Source of the DNA: Clostridium collagenovorans DSM 3089
GTDB lineage: Bacteria; Bacillota; Clostridia; Clostridiales; Clostridiaceae
Assembly: GCF_900130005.1 (NCBI RefSeq)
Contig: NZ_FQXP01000006.1
Location: 265,143 to 329,142 of the forward strand
DNA: 64,000 nucleotides
Reading direction: 5' to 3'
Shown: positions 25,848-35,038 of the stretch, piece by piece
How positions within the stretch are numbered: position 1 is the stretch's first letter
Layout of the letters: each line of letters begins with the position of its first letter
Notes under the pieces: generated by a model
The model's input: only the letters and a program-made list of their open reading frames with translations
Databases searched by the model: none
What the model was told of the DNA's origin: nothing
Translations under genes and position numbers: made by a program

Positions 25848-27338
25848 TTGAAAATAGGAAATTCAGAATGTATAAGAGCAATGGATAAATATTGTATAGA
25901 AAACCTAGGTATACCAAGTATGGTTTTAATGGAAAACGCAGCACTTAAAGTTATTGAGAATTTAGACTTAAATAAGTTTAATTCATTTACAGTGATTTGT
26001 GGATCAGGTAATAATGGTGGAGATGGATTAGCAGTTGCTAGACATTTATATGCACTAGGTAAAAAAATTGATGTTTTTCTTTTAGGATTTAATAGATTAA
26101 GTGAAGATTGCAAGAACAATTTTACTATACTGAAAAACATGGGCATACATGTTAATTTAATTTCTAGTACAGAGGATTTAGGGAGTTTAAGGCAATCTGT
26201 TAGCAAAAGTGATGTTACAATTGATGCTATATTTGGTACTGGTTTAAAAAGAGATGTATCAGGTATATATGATTTAACAATAACTGTTATTAACGAAAAT
26301 AGTAATTATGTTTTAGCTATAGATATTGCATCAGGTGTAAATAGTGATAGCGGTAAAATAATGGGAAATTCCATAAAAGCAAATAAGACAGTTTCTTTTG
26401 TAGTATATAAGATGGGGTTTTTGAATTATGAAGCTCATAACATGAGTGGAGAGATAGTCGTAGAAAATATTGGAATGACTAAAAGTGTTATTGATAAGTT
26501 CTGTGATAATACATATATGTTAGACGAAGAATACATAAAGAGTAGAATGAAAAAAAGAAGTGCTTATGCACATAAAGGAGAATATGGAAGAGCAACTATA
26601 GTTGCTGGTTCTAAGGGTTTTAGTGGTGCTGCTACAATTACTACTAATGCAGTTGTAAGATCAGGATCAGGACTTGTTACATTGTGTACATATGGTGAGA
26701 TTCAAGATATAGTAGCTTCTAAATTATTAGAAGCAATGACGGCGGACATAGAAAATGAAGAATCCATTAAAATCTTAAGTAATAGCTCTGTTATTGCAAT
26801 AGGTCCTGGTATGGGAAATACAAAAAGAACTTATGAAGTATTAAAGAATGTAGTTCATAAAACAAAATGTCCTATGGTAATAGATGCAGATGCAATAAAT
26901 GTTTTATCACAAAATAAGGAATTATTGAGTAAATTGAAAAATAGGGCTGTTTTAACACCACATTTAGGAGAAATGTCTAGGTTATGCGGTCTAAATATAG
27001 AAGAAATTAAAATAAATAGGATAAAAGTGGCAAAAAGCTTTGCAAAAGAAAATAATATTGTGGTACTATTAAAGGGATACAACACAATAATCACCGATGG
27101 AGAATCTATTTTTATAAACCCTACAGGAAATAGCTCAATGGCTAATGGGGGAATGGGTGATACATTAACAGGAATAATAGCATCTTTAATAGCTCAAGGC
27201 TACGAAGTACTTCATGCCACATGTATTGCAGCATTTATTCATGGCTATATTGGCGATAAGTTATCAAATGATATGTTTATAGTAAATGCATCACATATTA
27301 TTGAGTCACTTCCGACATTTATAAAAGATTTTTTCTAA
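25848..27338 (+). CDS. nnr: Bifunctional NAD(P)H-hydrate epimerase / ADP-dependent NAD(P)H-hydrate dehydratase
   Basis: The protein has 496 residues and starts at TTG 25848 behind GAGGTGA. The N-terminal YjeF_N epimerase domain (1-210) shows CGSGNNGGDGLAVARHL. The C-terminal ribokinase-like dehydratase domain (about 225-495) shows KGEYGRATIVAGS, AIGPGMG and the catalytic GGMGDTLTGI. The enzyme repairs hydrated, damaged NADH and NADPH. It is translationally adjacent to acpS. Confidence 0.95.
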   Translation: MKIGNSECIRAMDKYCIENLGIPSMVLMENAALKVIENLDLNKFNSFTVICGSGNNGGDGLAVARHLYALGKKIDVFLLGFNRLSEDCKNNFTILKNMGIHVNLISSTEDLGSLRQSVSKSDVTIDAIFGTGLKRDVSGIYDLTITVINENSNYVLAIDIASGVNSDSGKIMGNSIKANKTVSFVVYKMGFLNYEAHNMSGEIVVENIGMTKSVIDKFCDNTYMLDEEYIKSRMKKRSAYAHKGEYGRATIVAGSKGFSGAATITTNAVVRSGSGLVTLCTYGEIQDIVASKLLEAMTADIENEESIKILSNSSVIAIGPGMGNTKRTYEVLKNVVHKTKCPMVIDADAINVLSQNKELLSKLKNRAVLTPHLGEMSRLCGLNIEEIKINRIKVAKSFAKENNIVVLLKGYNTIITDGESIFINPTGNSSMANGGMGDTLTGIIASLIAQGYEVLHATCIAAFIHGYIGDKLSNDMFIVNASHIIESLPTFIKDFF

Positions 27339-27566
27339 ATATAAAATTTGAAAATTAATACTAAAAATAAAAAAATTATAATATTATATATACATCATAA
27401 ATTATTATGAGCATATACAATATATAGACATATGTAGATTTAAAGTTCTATATAAGATAAGAATATGGAAGAGTTCAAAATATGTTTTAAGTATTTTCAT
27501 AAAATAAGAATATAAAAAGCCCTTTCTTAATAATATGAATTAAGAATAATTATTTTAGGAGGTATT

Positions 27567-28193
27567 ATGAGAAAGGGGTTATGGATATGTTTACTATCCT
27601 TTTTTATGATAATTAGCTTAACTGGATGTTTGAATAAAAATAATCCAGAGGATGTACTTGAATATTTGAAAAGAACAAAGACTTCTAGTGCAGACGTAAC
27701 TATACATGTTTATAATGATAAGCAAACTTTAGAATATAAAGGGCAACAATTATATTCAAGAAAACAAGGAAGTGTATTTACACTTGATGATGATAGAAAG
27801 TTTGTCTTAAAGGATAATAATATATATGTAGAGGACAAGAAGAATGAAAATACATATACACAGGATGAAGGGTTGGACACAATACTTAAATATACATTTA
27901 TACAAGAATATTTAAATATGATGTACTCAAATGGGGATTTAAAGTATACTTTTATAAAAGATAGCAATGAGCATGATCAATATCTTATGGTGGACTTTTT
28001 ATTACCAGGAACAAACAGAAATTTAAACAATGCAGCAATGTATATTGACTTAGATAGCCAACTACCTTTTAAAGTTGATGTTTTTGACTTAGAAGGTAAT
28101 AAAACTATAGATATAACATATGAAAATTATGAAACAAACGTAAAAATAGATGAAGGTGATTTTCAAGTTGAAGATTACAAGAATAACAATTAA
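27567..28193 (+). CDS. LolA-like lipoprotein next to alr, GerS-like
   Basis: The protein has 208 residues. A signal sequence with lipobox SLTGC (Cys21) predicts an outer-face lipoprotein. The mature part is a run of beta-prone strands compatible with the LolA/LolB half-barrel fold. In Clostridioides difficile the germination lipoprotein GerS is encoded directly upstream of an alanine racemase gene. The same order here (47-base gap to alr) supports a GerS-type protein acting in spore cortex breakdown. The assignment rests on signal, fold impression and context, not on a motif. The ribosome binding site is TTAGGAGG. Confidence 0.65.
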   Translation: MRKGLWICLLSFFMIISLTGCLNKNNPEDVLEYLKRTKTSSADVTIHVYNDKQTLEYKGQQLYSRKQGSVFTLDDDRKFVLKDNNIYVEDKKNENTYTQDEGLDTILKYTFIQEYLNMMYSNGDLKYTFIKDSNEHDQYLMVDFLLPGTNRNLNNAAMYIDLDSQLPFKVDVFDLEGNKTIDITYENYETNVKIDEGDFQVEDYKNNN

Positions 28194-28240
28194 ATAGTGA
28201 AAAGAGATAAGAACTTTTTTTAGTAGAGGGGTGGAAAAAT

Positions 28241-29401
28241 TTGTTTAGACACTTAAGACCAGTGTGGGCCGAAATTAACTTAGATAATTTAGCACACAAT
28301 ATCAGAGAAATAAAAAAGATAGTACCCGATAAGGAAATAATGGCAGTCGTAAAAGCAGATGCATATGGTCATGGAGCACTAGACACAGTACCTACATTAT
28401 TAGAAAATGGCGCTGACAGATTAGCAGTTGCCGTATTAACAGAGGGAATTGAATTAAGAAGATCAGGTATACAATGTCCTATAATGGTTTTAGGGTTTAC
28501 TCAACCAGAATTGATTGATGAAATACTAAGATTTGATATTGAACCTTCTGTGTATTCCTATGAGTTTGCAAACCAACTTTCTAGAATGGCTATGAGAAAG
28601 AATAAAATTGCAAAAATTCATATTGGTGTGGATACAGGGATGGGGAGAATTGGATACTTGCCCACTGAAGACAGTATAAAAGAGATATTGCAAATTCATA
28701 ACTTACCAAATATAAAGATAGAAAGTATATTTTCACACTTCTCATCTGCTGATGAAGCAGATAAAGCTTATACGAATTTGCAAGCGGAAAGATATAATTG
28801 GTTCTTAGAAAAACTTAAAGAAGAAGGAATGAGTACACCGAAGAGAAATTTAGCAAATAGTGCAGCTATAATAGATATGTCTGAGTACCAGTATGAGATA
28901 GTAAGACCGGGAATTATTCTATATGGCTATTATCCATCTAAAGAAGTAAAGTATGAGAGATTGAATATTAAACCTGTGATGTCAACGAAAACAAATATAG
29001 TACACATAAAAACAATAAAATCAGGTGAGTTTATTGGATATGGTAGACAGTTTAAGGTTGAAAAAGAAAGTATTATTGCAACTCTTCCTGTTGGATATGC
29101 AGATGGAATGAGTAGACTACTTTCTGGAAAAGCGAAGGTTTTGATAAAAGGACAATTCGCACCAGTAGTAGGACGAATCTGCATGGACCAATGTATGGTA
29201 GATGTAACTGATCTAAAGGATGTAAAATTTGGAGATGAAGTTATATTAATCGGAGAAGATGGCAATAATAAAATTACAGCGGATGAAATAGGTGAGTTAC
29301 TTGGCACAATAAGTTATGAAGTGGTATGCGTTGTTGGGAAAAGAGTGCCAAGGGTATACATAAAGGATGGCAAAATCACAAAAATAAGAAATTACATCTA
29401 A
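28241..29401 (+). CDS. alr: Alanine racemase
   Basis: The protein has 386 residues and starts at TTG 28241 behind GAGGGGTGG. The PLP lysine lies in AVVKADAYGHGA (about residue 39), and the second catalytic site region FIGYGRQF and ATLPVGYADGMSR carry the tyrosine side. The enzyme interconverts L- and D-alanine for peptidoglycan; in spore formers it can also modulate alanine germinants. It lies between the GerS-like lipoprotein and mazEF. Confidence 0.96.
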   Translation: MFRHLRPVWAEINLDNLAHNIREIKKIVPDKEIMAVVKADAYGHGALDTVPTLLENGADRLAVAVLTEGIELRRSGIQCPIMVLGFTQPELIDEILRFDIEPSVYSYEFANQLSRMAMRKNKIAKIHIGVDTGMGRIGYLPTEDSIKEILQIHNLPNIKIESIFSHFSSADEADKAYTNLQAERYNWFLEKLKEEGMSTPKRNLANSAAIIDMSEYQYEIVRPGIILYGYYPSKEVKYERLNIKPVMSTKTNIVHIKTIKSGEFIGYGRQFKVEKESIIATLPVGYADGMSRLLSGKAKVLIKGQFAPVVGRICMDQCMVDVTDLKDVKFGDEVILIGEDGNNKITADEIGELLGTISYEVVCVVGKRVPRVYIKDGKITKIRNYI

Positions 29402-29458
29402 TCTACTACGGAACATACAAAAAGTGTTGTAATTTGGTAATAAATGTAGAAAAAACTT

Positions 29459-29487
29459 TTGACATTTGTTATTTAACTAATTATAAT
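29459..29487 (+). promoter_or_regulatory. Consensus promoter of mazEF
   Basis: TTGACA at 29459-29464, a 17-base spacer and TATAAT at 29482-29487 are a perfect SigA consensus. The toxin-antitoxin pair can therefore be transcribed apart from alr. Confidence 0.85.
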
Positions 29488-29539
29488 ATACCGTGGGCGT
29501 TATATTCTGCTGAAATTTAATTAGGAGGATGGTTTTTGT

Positions 29540-29869
29540 ATGGCAAATGTCGAAAATAGATTAGTTGTTAACCTCTCAGAAATACTATTACCGGAATTAA
29601 GCGATGTACTGGTTAAAGATTCAAAAAAGAAGAACTCTTTTGCGAAGAACGCAATATTAATGTATATAGAGGAACAAGATAAGCACGAGCAAATGATCAA
29701 AGAAATGGAACGTGGTTATCGTGAAATGGCCTCATTGAATCTTGAATACTCAGAATTTGGTTTTGAGAGTTACCTAAATGAAATAAATGAATATGAAAAC
29801 CAGCTTTCGGAGAGTGAAATGCCTAATGACGACAATGTTAGTGAAAAGAGGAGATATTTTCTATGCTGA
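29540..29869 (+). CDS. mazE: Antitoxin EndoAI / MazE (ribbon-helix-helix type)
   Basis: The protein has 109 residues behind AGGAGG. The N-terminal strand and helices (RLVVNLSEILLPELSDVL, then SFAKNAILMYIEE) fit a ribbon-helix-helix DNA-binding domain. The acidic C-terminal half is the likely toxin-binding tail. It is encoded directly upstream of, and overlapping, the MazF gene, as in Bacillus (ndoAI-ndoA downstream of alr). It neutralises the toxin and probably represses the strong promoter at 29459. Confidence 0.85.
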   Translation: MANVENRLVVNLSEILLPELSDVLVKDSKKKNSFAKNAILMYIEEQDKHEQMIKEMERGYREMASLNLEYSEFGFESYLNEINEYENQLSESEMPNDDNVSEKRRYFLC

Positions 29870-30179
29870 TTTGAGTCCTGTTATAGGTTCTGAACAAGGG
29901 GGTATTAGACCTGTAATCATTATACAAAATGATATAGGAAATAAGTACAGCCCTACTGTTATCATTTCAGCTATTACTTCGCAGATTAATAAAGCGAAAC
30001 TTCCAACTCATGTTGAGATATCCTCAGAAGAGTATGGATTGAACAAGGATTCTGTTGTTCTTTTAGAGCAAATAAGAACCTTGGATAAAAGAAGATTAAA
30101 AGAAAAGATTGGCCACATGACTGATGCTGATATGGAAAAAGTAAATAAAGCATTGTTAATAAGTGTGGCATTACAATAG
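29835..30179 (+). CDS. mazF: mRNA interferase EndoA / MazF toxin
   Basis: The protein has 114 residues from ATG 29835 (MLVKRGDIFYADL). ATG 29826 is three codons longer and also possible. A longer frame open from 29787 adds residues unlike the family. Conserved marks are RGDIFYADLSPVIGSEQGG, RPVIIIQND, ISAITSQINKAKLPTHVE, and VLLEQIRTLDKRRL. The enzyme is a sequence-specific endoribonuclease. The gene overlaps mazE by 35 bases and is intact, so the module should be functional. Confidence 0.94.
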   Translation: MLVKRGDIFYADLSPVIGSEQGGIRPVIIIQNDIGNKYSPTVIISAITSQINKAKLPTHVEISSEEYGLNKDSVVLLEQIRTLDKRRLKEKIGHMTDADMEKVNKALLISVALQ

Positions 30180-30194
30180 TTATATATATTAAGT

Positions 30195-30237
30195 AAAATC
30201 AACTTGCAGATTTATTTTGTAAGTTGATTTTTTATTT
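30195..30237 (+). terminator. Terminator after mazF
   Basis: AAAATCAACTT at 30195-30205 pairs with 30221-30231, with a further inner pairing, and a T-run follows. Confidence 0.75.
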
Positions 30238-30677
30238 TATGTGTAATGATACAGGGCTAAAAGTAAAATACAATATAGATTTAACAAGCTTTAGATGAAG
30301 TTTTGTGATATACTTCATATGTGATAAAAACATATGAAGTATATATGTAAGATGAATTCAAAACTATTCAATTCAATATAAGAAGTAAAAAACAAATATG
30401 AAGGTTATATATAATATGAATTCTATATATAATAAGCAGGCTATATATAGAAGATATTGTTGGAAAATTTAGAAATTTGCTTTTATTATAGATCTTCTTT
30501 GAGAAATTGTTAAATATAGTTCAAAGGATTTTTGTAATAAAAATCAAAAGATATAACATATTTTTAAATAGTATATAATAATAAAAGAAATTATAGGCAA
30601 TAAGCATTAATAAAGAAAATAAAATATTGAATTTAGGGGAATCATGATTGATTATTATGATAATTTATTAAAAATCT
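30238..30677. other. Intergenic region before the transketolase genes
   Basis: This stretch holds a 15-bp perfect inverted repeat (30308-30322 with 30330-30344, core ACTTCATATGT) without a T-run. It could be an operator or an RNA hairpin. The rest is AT-rich and no gene was found. Confidence 0.4.
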
Positions 30678-30708
30678 ATTGTTATAATTGTTAAAATTGT
30701 TATAATTA
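30678..30708 (+). promoter_or_regulatory. Promoter region with a direct repeat, split transketolase
   Basis: ATTGTTATAATT occurs twice (30678-30689 and 30696-30707). TTGTTA at 30679-30684, a 16-base spacer and TATAAT at 30701-30706 make a likely promoter. The first repeat carries a second TATAAT. Confidence 0.5.
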
Positions 30709-30736
30709 TTAAAGAAGGCATTAGGAGGGTGAAAAT

Positions 30737-31561
30737 ATGAAAACTAATATTGAAGAATTACAACGTATAGCAAAGCTTATTAGAAAAGATATAGTAGAAA
30801 TGTTAACTGAATCAGCATCAGGTCATCCAGGTGGATCACTATCAGCAGCGGATATTTTAACTACATTATACTTTAGAGAAATGAATGTAGATACTAAAAA
30901 TCCAAAGGCAGCTGACAGAGATAGATTTGTACTTTCAAAGGGACACGCTGCTCCAGTGTTATATGCAGCTTTAGCTGAAAAGGGTTTCTTTGACAAAAGT
31001 GAATTAATGAATCTTAGAAAAATTAATTCTATTCTTCAAGGTCACCCAAATATGAACTATGTACCAGGGGTTGATATGTCAACTGGTTCTTTAGGCCAAG
31101 GGGTTTCTGCTGCAGTAGGTATGGCTTTAGCAGGAAAAATCGACAAAAAGGATTATAGAGTTTACTCATTACTTGGTGATGGTGAATTAGGAGAAGGTCA
31201 AGTTTGGGAAGCAGCTATGTCAGCAGCTCACTACAAACTAAACAACTTAACTATATTTATTGATTTTAACGGATTACAAATAGATGGAAAAATAGAAGAT
31301 GTAATGAATCCAAACCCAATAGCTGATAAATTTGTAGCTTTTGGATGGAATGTTTTATCTATAGATGGTCATAATTTTGAAGAAATAATAAATGCTATAG
31401 AAATAGCTAGAAATACAACAGATAAACCAACTGCTATAGTTTGTAAAACTATAAAAGGTAAGGGTGTATCTTTCATGGAAAATGAAGCTGGATGGCATGG
31501 AAGTGCTCCAAGTAAAGAGCAGTGCAAACAAGCTTTAGCTGAAATCGGAGGTGAAAACTAA
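30737..31561 (+). CDS. Transketolase, N-terminal (thiamine diphosphate-binding) subunit
   Basis: The protein has 274 residues behind TTAGGAGGG. Marks are ESASGHPGGSLSAADIL, SKGHAAPVLYAAL, and the thiamine diphosphate motif GDGELGEGQVWEAAM ending in NGLQ. It is half of a transketolase whose two parts are separate genes, as in many clostridia and archaea. It acts in the non-oxidative pentose phosphate pathway, joining C5 and C3/C4 sugars to make pentose for anabolism. Its stop overlaps the partner's ATG by one base. Confidence 0.95.
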   Translation: MKTNIEELQRIAKLIRKDIVEMLTESASGHPGGSLSAADILTTLYFREMNVDTKNPKAADRDRFVLSKGHAAPVLYAALAEKGFFDKSELMNLRKINSILQGHPNMNYVPGVDMSTGSLGQGVSAAVGMALAGKIDKKDYRVYSLLGDGELGEGQVWEAAMSAAHYKLNNLTIFIDFNGLQIDGKIEDVMNPNPIADKFVAFGWNVLSIDGHNFEEIINAIEIARNTTDKPTAIVCKTIKGKGVSFMENEAGWHGSAPSKEQCKQALAEIGGEN

Positions 31562-32499
31562 TGGCACAAATAGCTACTAGAGAAGCATATGGTAAGGCAT
31601 TAGCAAAATATGGTGTTAACGATGAGAGAATCGTAGTTTTAGATGCGGATTTATCTAAATCAACTAAAACAGCAGACTTTAAAAAAGTTTGTCCAGAAAG
31701 ATTTATAAATATGGGTATTGCAGAAGCTAATATGATGACTGTAGCTGCTGGTTTAGCAAGCTGTGGTAAAATTCCTTTTGCAAGTACTTTTGCTATGTTT
31801 GCAGCAGGTAGAGCTTTTGAGCAAATTAGAAACTCTATATGTTACCCAAAATTAAATGTTAAGGTTTGTGCAACTCATGCTGGTTTAACAGTAGGAGAAG
31901 ATGGTGCATCTCACCAAGCTATAGAAGATATTTCTATTATGAGAAGTATACCAAATATGATGGTTATAAGCCCAAGTGATGCTGTTGAAACAGAAGCAGT
32001 TATAAAAGCTATCATAGATTATGATGGACCTTGTTATGTTAGACTTGGAAGATCAGGTGTTAATGTTATAAATGATAATCCAGAGTATAAATTTGAGTTA
32101 GGAAAAGCAGTTACTTTAAGAGAAGGTAAAGATGCTACTATTATTGCTACTGGTATAATGGTAGATGCTGCTTTAGAAGCTTATAACATGCTTTCAGAAG
32201 AAGGAATAAAAGTAAGAGTATTAAATATACATACAATTAAGCCTATCGATGAAGAAGCAATTATAAAAGCTGCTAGAGAAACTGGTACAATAGTTACTGC
32301 TGAAGAACACAACATCATTGGTGGATTAGGTTCAGCTGTTGCAGAGGTTGTATCTGGAAATGCTCCAGTACCTGTATTAAGAGTTGGAGTAAAAGATACT
32401 TTTGGTGAAAGTGGAAAACCTAAAGATTTATTAGAAAAATATGGTTTAACAGCTAAGGATATAGTAAAAGCTGTTAAAAAAGCTATGGAGTTAAAGTAA
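31561..32499 (+). CDS. Transketolase, C-terminal (pyrimidine-binding and C-terminal) subunit
   Basis: The protein has 312 residues. MGIAEANMMTVAAGLASCGK is the pyrimidine-domain signature with the catalytic Glu. HAGLTVGEDGASHQAIEDI supplies active-site His residues, and a Transketolase_C domain starts at about 185. It forms the holoenzyme with the upstream subunit. The overlapping stop and start keep expression equimolar. The terminator lies at 32571-32620. Confidence 0.95.
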   Translation: MAQIATREAYGKALAKYGVNDERIVVLDADLSKSTKTADFKKVCPERFINMGIAEANMMTVAAGLASCGKIPFASTFAMFAAGRAFEQIRNSICYPKLNVKVCATHAGLTVGEDGASHQAIEDISIMRSIPNMMVISPSDAVETEAVIKAIIDYDGPCYVRLGRSGVNVINDNPEYKFELGKAVTLREGKDATIIATGIMVDAALEAYNMLSEEGIKVRVLNIHTIKPIDEEAIIKAARETGTIVTAEEHNIIGGLGSAVAEVVSGNAPVPVLRVGVKDTFGESGKPKDLLEKYGLTAKDIVKAVKKAMELK

Positions 32500-32570
32500 T
32501 TTAGCTTATCTTTATAAGAGGAATATATTTTAACAATTTGTAAAAAATAATAGTCTAAATATATATAAAT

Positions 32571-32620
32571 AAAGCAATCTAGCCTGTATCACTACTTGGC
32601 AAGGATTGCTTTATTTTTAT
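32571..32620 (+). terminator. Terminator after the transketolase genes
   Basis: AAAGCAATC at 32571-32579 pairs with 32604-32612, with an inner GCC/GGC pairing, followed by ATTTTTAT. Confidence 0.75.
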
Positions 32621-32731
32621 GTATAATTTGCAAAGTTCATTTTTATTAAATTTAATGATTTTAAAGTGATTTTATGATAAAATGAGAGTTAATTAAGTAT
32701 AGGGATTTGTATATTATAAGGGGGAAAACAA

Positions 32732-33100
32732 ATGAAGGAAATGATAAAAGAAAACCTATATGATTTTTGGAAATGTGTAACTATTTCTTTGAAGATTTAT
32801 ATGGTACCTGTAGTTATATCATTACTATTCTTTTTACATAGGGGCTTCTTTGGTGAGGGTTTTCAATTCATATATTTTTTAGAGACTTTATTTAGATGGA
32901 GCATATGGACGGCATCAATAGGATTATTATTATGCGGAGGAGCATTTATTAAACCGGATTTAATGGGACCATTAGACTATGAAAATCAATGGAGAATTTA
33001 TTTCTACAGATTTGGTTTAGTTAAGGTTATATTATGTATTTGTTTAATGTTCTATGTTTATGCTATATCTTTGGATTATATATTATGGTTCATGAAGTAG
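32732..33100 (+). CDS. Small membrane protein of unknown function
   Basis: The protein has 122 residues behind AAGGGGG. Three hydrophobic segments lie at about 20-36, 56-74 and 92-115, with the conserved-looking element IKPDLMGPLDYENQWRIYFY between the second and third. No family is recognised with certainty. It lies between the transketolase terminator and a hairpin region, as a single gene. Confidence 0.7.
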   Translation: MKEMIKENLYDFWKCVTISLKIYMVPVVISLLFFLHRGFFGEGFQFIYFLETLFRWSIWTASIGLLLCGGAFIKPDLMGPLDYENQWRIYFYRFGLVKVILCICLMFYVYAISLDYILWFMK

Positions 33101-33150
33101 CAATATAAGTGGAGTTTGAAGTTAATTTTATAAAATTATAAGTGGTTTTA

Positions 33151-33200
33151 AAAGTGAAAGATAGCTTTCACTTTCTATGTTTTATATAGTATAGAAAGTG
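33151..33200 (+). repeat. Three-part element with mutually exclusive hairpins
   Basis: AAAGTGAAAG (33151-33160) pairs perfectly with CTTTCACTTT (33165-33174). The overlapping CACTTTCTAT (33169-33178) pairs perfectly with ATAGAAAGTG (33191-33200). Only one hairpin can form at a time. Neither is followed by a T-run, so its role as terminator or switch is uncertain. Confidence 0.5.
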
Positions 33201-33426
33201 TAAAATTTGAGGTTGATAAATATTCTTTATGTACCAAAATAATGTTGAAAGTAAAGAAAAAATAATGATATGTGTAATATTCTTACATGTTATACATAAA
33301 AAATTTAAAGTTTTTTCGCGCTTTTTTAATAAGCCGTTTAATTCATATGATATAATGTATTAGTAAATTGACGACAGAATAGATTACTATAACGTAATGT
33401 GTATAATTTTAGTAAGGAGAATATTT
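33201..33426. other. Region upstream of ftsE
   Basis: AT-rich DNA with TATAAT at 33351-33356, the likely -10 box for ftsEX. The -35 box is poor. Nothing else is seen. Confidence 0.35.
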
Positions 33427-34122
33427 ATGATAGAATTTAAGAATGTATCAAAAGTTTATAACGATAATGTTGTTGCTCTTTCAAATATAAATTTAAATAT
33501 AGAGAAGGGTGAATTTGTGTTCGTTGTAGGGGCCTCTGGTTCAGGAAAATCAACTTTCATGAAAAGTTTATTAAAGGAAGTAGACCCTACATCAGGAAAA
33601 ATTATAGTCAATGGTGTGGATGTAACACAATTAAGTAGAGGTAAAATTCCTTATTACAGAAGAAAATTTGGAGTTGTCTTCCAAGATTTTAGATTAATAC
33701 CAACTTTAAATGTATATGAAAACGTTGCATTTGCTATGAGAGTTACTGAGTGTTCTCAAAAAGAGATAAGACAAAAGGTACCAGTGGTACTAGCTATGGT
33801 TGGGTTAACTAAGAAATATAAAGCTTTCCCAAGTGAATTATCAGGTGGGGAGCAACAAAGGGTTTGTATAGCTAGAGCTATAGTAAATAGTCCATCAGTT
33901 TTAATAGCTGACGAGCCTACAGGAAACTTAGATCCAGAAACTGCATTAGAGATCATGGATTTATTAGAAGATATAAATAATGCGGGTACAACAGTTGTAA
34001 TGGCTACTCATGCTAAAGACATAGTTGATAACATGAAAAAGAGAGTTATAGCAATAGAAAAAGGATCTATAGTAAGAGATGAACAGAGAGGTAAGTATAG
34101 CAATGAAGATGAATGTTGTTAA
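33427..34122 (+). CDS. ftsE: Cell-division ATP-binding protein FtsE
   Basis: The protein has 231 residues from ATG 33427, set by AAGGAG 7 bases upstream; an in-frame ATG at 33397 adds 10 unrelated residues. Walker A is GASGSGKST, the ABC signature LSGGEQQRVCIARA, and Walker B LIADEPTGNLDP. FtsE is the ATPase of the FtsEX complex, which activates peptidoglycan hydrolases at the division site or cell wall. It overlaps ftsX by 20 bases. Confidence 0.96.
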   Translation: MIEFKNVSKVYNDNVVALSNINLNIEKGEFVFVVGASGSGKSTFMKSLLKEVDPTSGKIIVNGVDVTQLSRGKIPYYRRKFGVVFQDFRLIPTLNVYENVAFAMRVTECSQKEIRQKVPVVLAMVGLTKKYKAFPSELSGGEQQRVCIARAIVNSPSVLIADEPTGNLDPETALEIMDLLEDINNAGTTVVMATHAKDIVDNMKKRVIAIEKGSIVRDEQRGKYSNEDECC

Positions 34123-34993
34123 GTATTTCATGTTTGATGCTGGAAAGAGTTTAAAGAGAAATAAGACTCTTAGTTTAGCATCTATGGCAACCGTTGCAGC
34201 AGCTCTATTTGTATTTGGTATTTTTATAATGGGACTGCTAACTATTAATAGTAGCTTAGATCAAATGGGATCAGATTTACAATCAAAGATAATCTTAAAA
34301 GATGATATAACTAAAGAACAGGATAAGAAAATAACTGACACATTAGAATCTACACCTGGTGTTGTAAAAGTTGAGTATGAAGATAAGAATACTGCGTTAG
34401 AAAACACTAAGGAGATGTTAGGTGATGGTTCAGAGGAGCTTTTAAAAGGATTTGAAGATGATAATCCTATGCCAGCTTCATATATTGTAACAGTAGCAGA
34501 ACCTAAATATATTACTAATGTAACTGAAAACTTAAAGAGTTTAGACGGAGTTGAGCAAGTTAAAGATGTAAGAGAAATAGCTAATACATTACAGAAGATA
34601 ATGAATTCAGTTAAATATATTGGACTAGCAATTTTCATTGTTCTATTTGTTGTGTCTTTATTCTTAATAGGAAACACAATAAAGTTAACTGTTTTCTCAA
34701 GAAGAAGAGAAATTGGTATAATGAAATATGTTGGAGCTACTGACTGGTTTATTAGATGGCCTTTCATTATAGAAGGTATAATAATAGGAATTGCAGGTAG
34801 TATTTTAGCTGCCTTGGTATTGTTTATTGCATATAATATACTATTTACTAAGATAGCAGCTACAATAACGATATTTAAATTAATACATCCTACATATATT
34901 TTAACCGCTATGTTATGGCAGTTTGTTTTGGCTGGTGCAGCTATAGGGGTTATAGGAAGTGTAATTTCTATAAGAAAATTCTTAAAGGTGTAA
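34103..34993 (+). CDS. ftsX: Cell-division protein FtsX
   Basis: The protein has 296 residues from ATG 34103. GAGAGG upstream favours this over the in-frame ATG 34079. There is one membrane segment at about 20-45, an extracellular loop at about 50-165, then three segments in the C-terminal half with the FtsX-type sequence FSRRREIGIMKYVGATDWFIRWPFIIEG split by a short loop. It is the membrane partner of FtsE and passes the ATPase cycle to wall hydrolases outside. An intrinsic terminator follows at 35039-35070. Confidence 0.95.
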   Translation: MKMNVVKYFMFDAGKSLKRNKTLSLASMATVAAALFVFGIFIMGLLTINSSLDQMGSDLQSKIILKDDITKEQDKKITDTLESTPGVVKVEYEDKNTALENTKEMLGDGSEELLKGFEDDNPMPASYIVTVAEPKYITNVTENLKSLDGVEQVKDVREIANTLQKIMNSVKYIGLAIFIVLFVVSLFLIGNTIKLTVFSRRREIGIMKYVGATDWFIRWPFIIEGIIIGIAGSILAALVLFIAYNILFTKIAATITIFKLIHPTYILTAMLWQFVLAGAAIGVIGSVISIRKFLKV

Positions 34994-35038
34994 TAATTAT
35001 TGAGGTTTTATAGAAAACTATATATGAATATATTAAAT

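Noticed and set aside
29326..29520. ORF of 64 codons overlapping the end of alr
   Set aside because: It lies mostly inside alr in another frame and crosses the mazEF promoter, with no ribosome binding site.
29787..29834. Longer MazF starting at 29787
   Set aside because: The extra residues do not match the family. MLVKRGDIFYADL from 29835 matches the usual N-terminus.
30678..30708. Rex-type operator in the transketolase promoter
   Set aside because: The TTGTTA parts are arranged as direct repeats, not as the inverted TTGTTAAnnnnTTAACAA.
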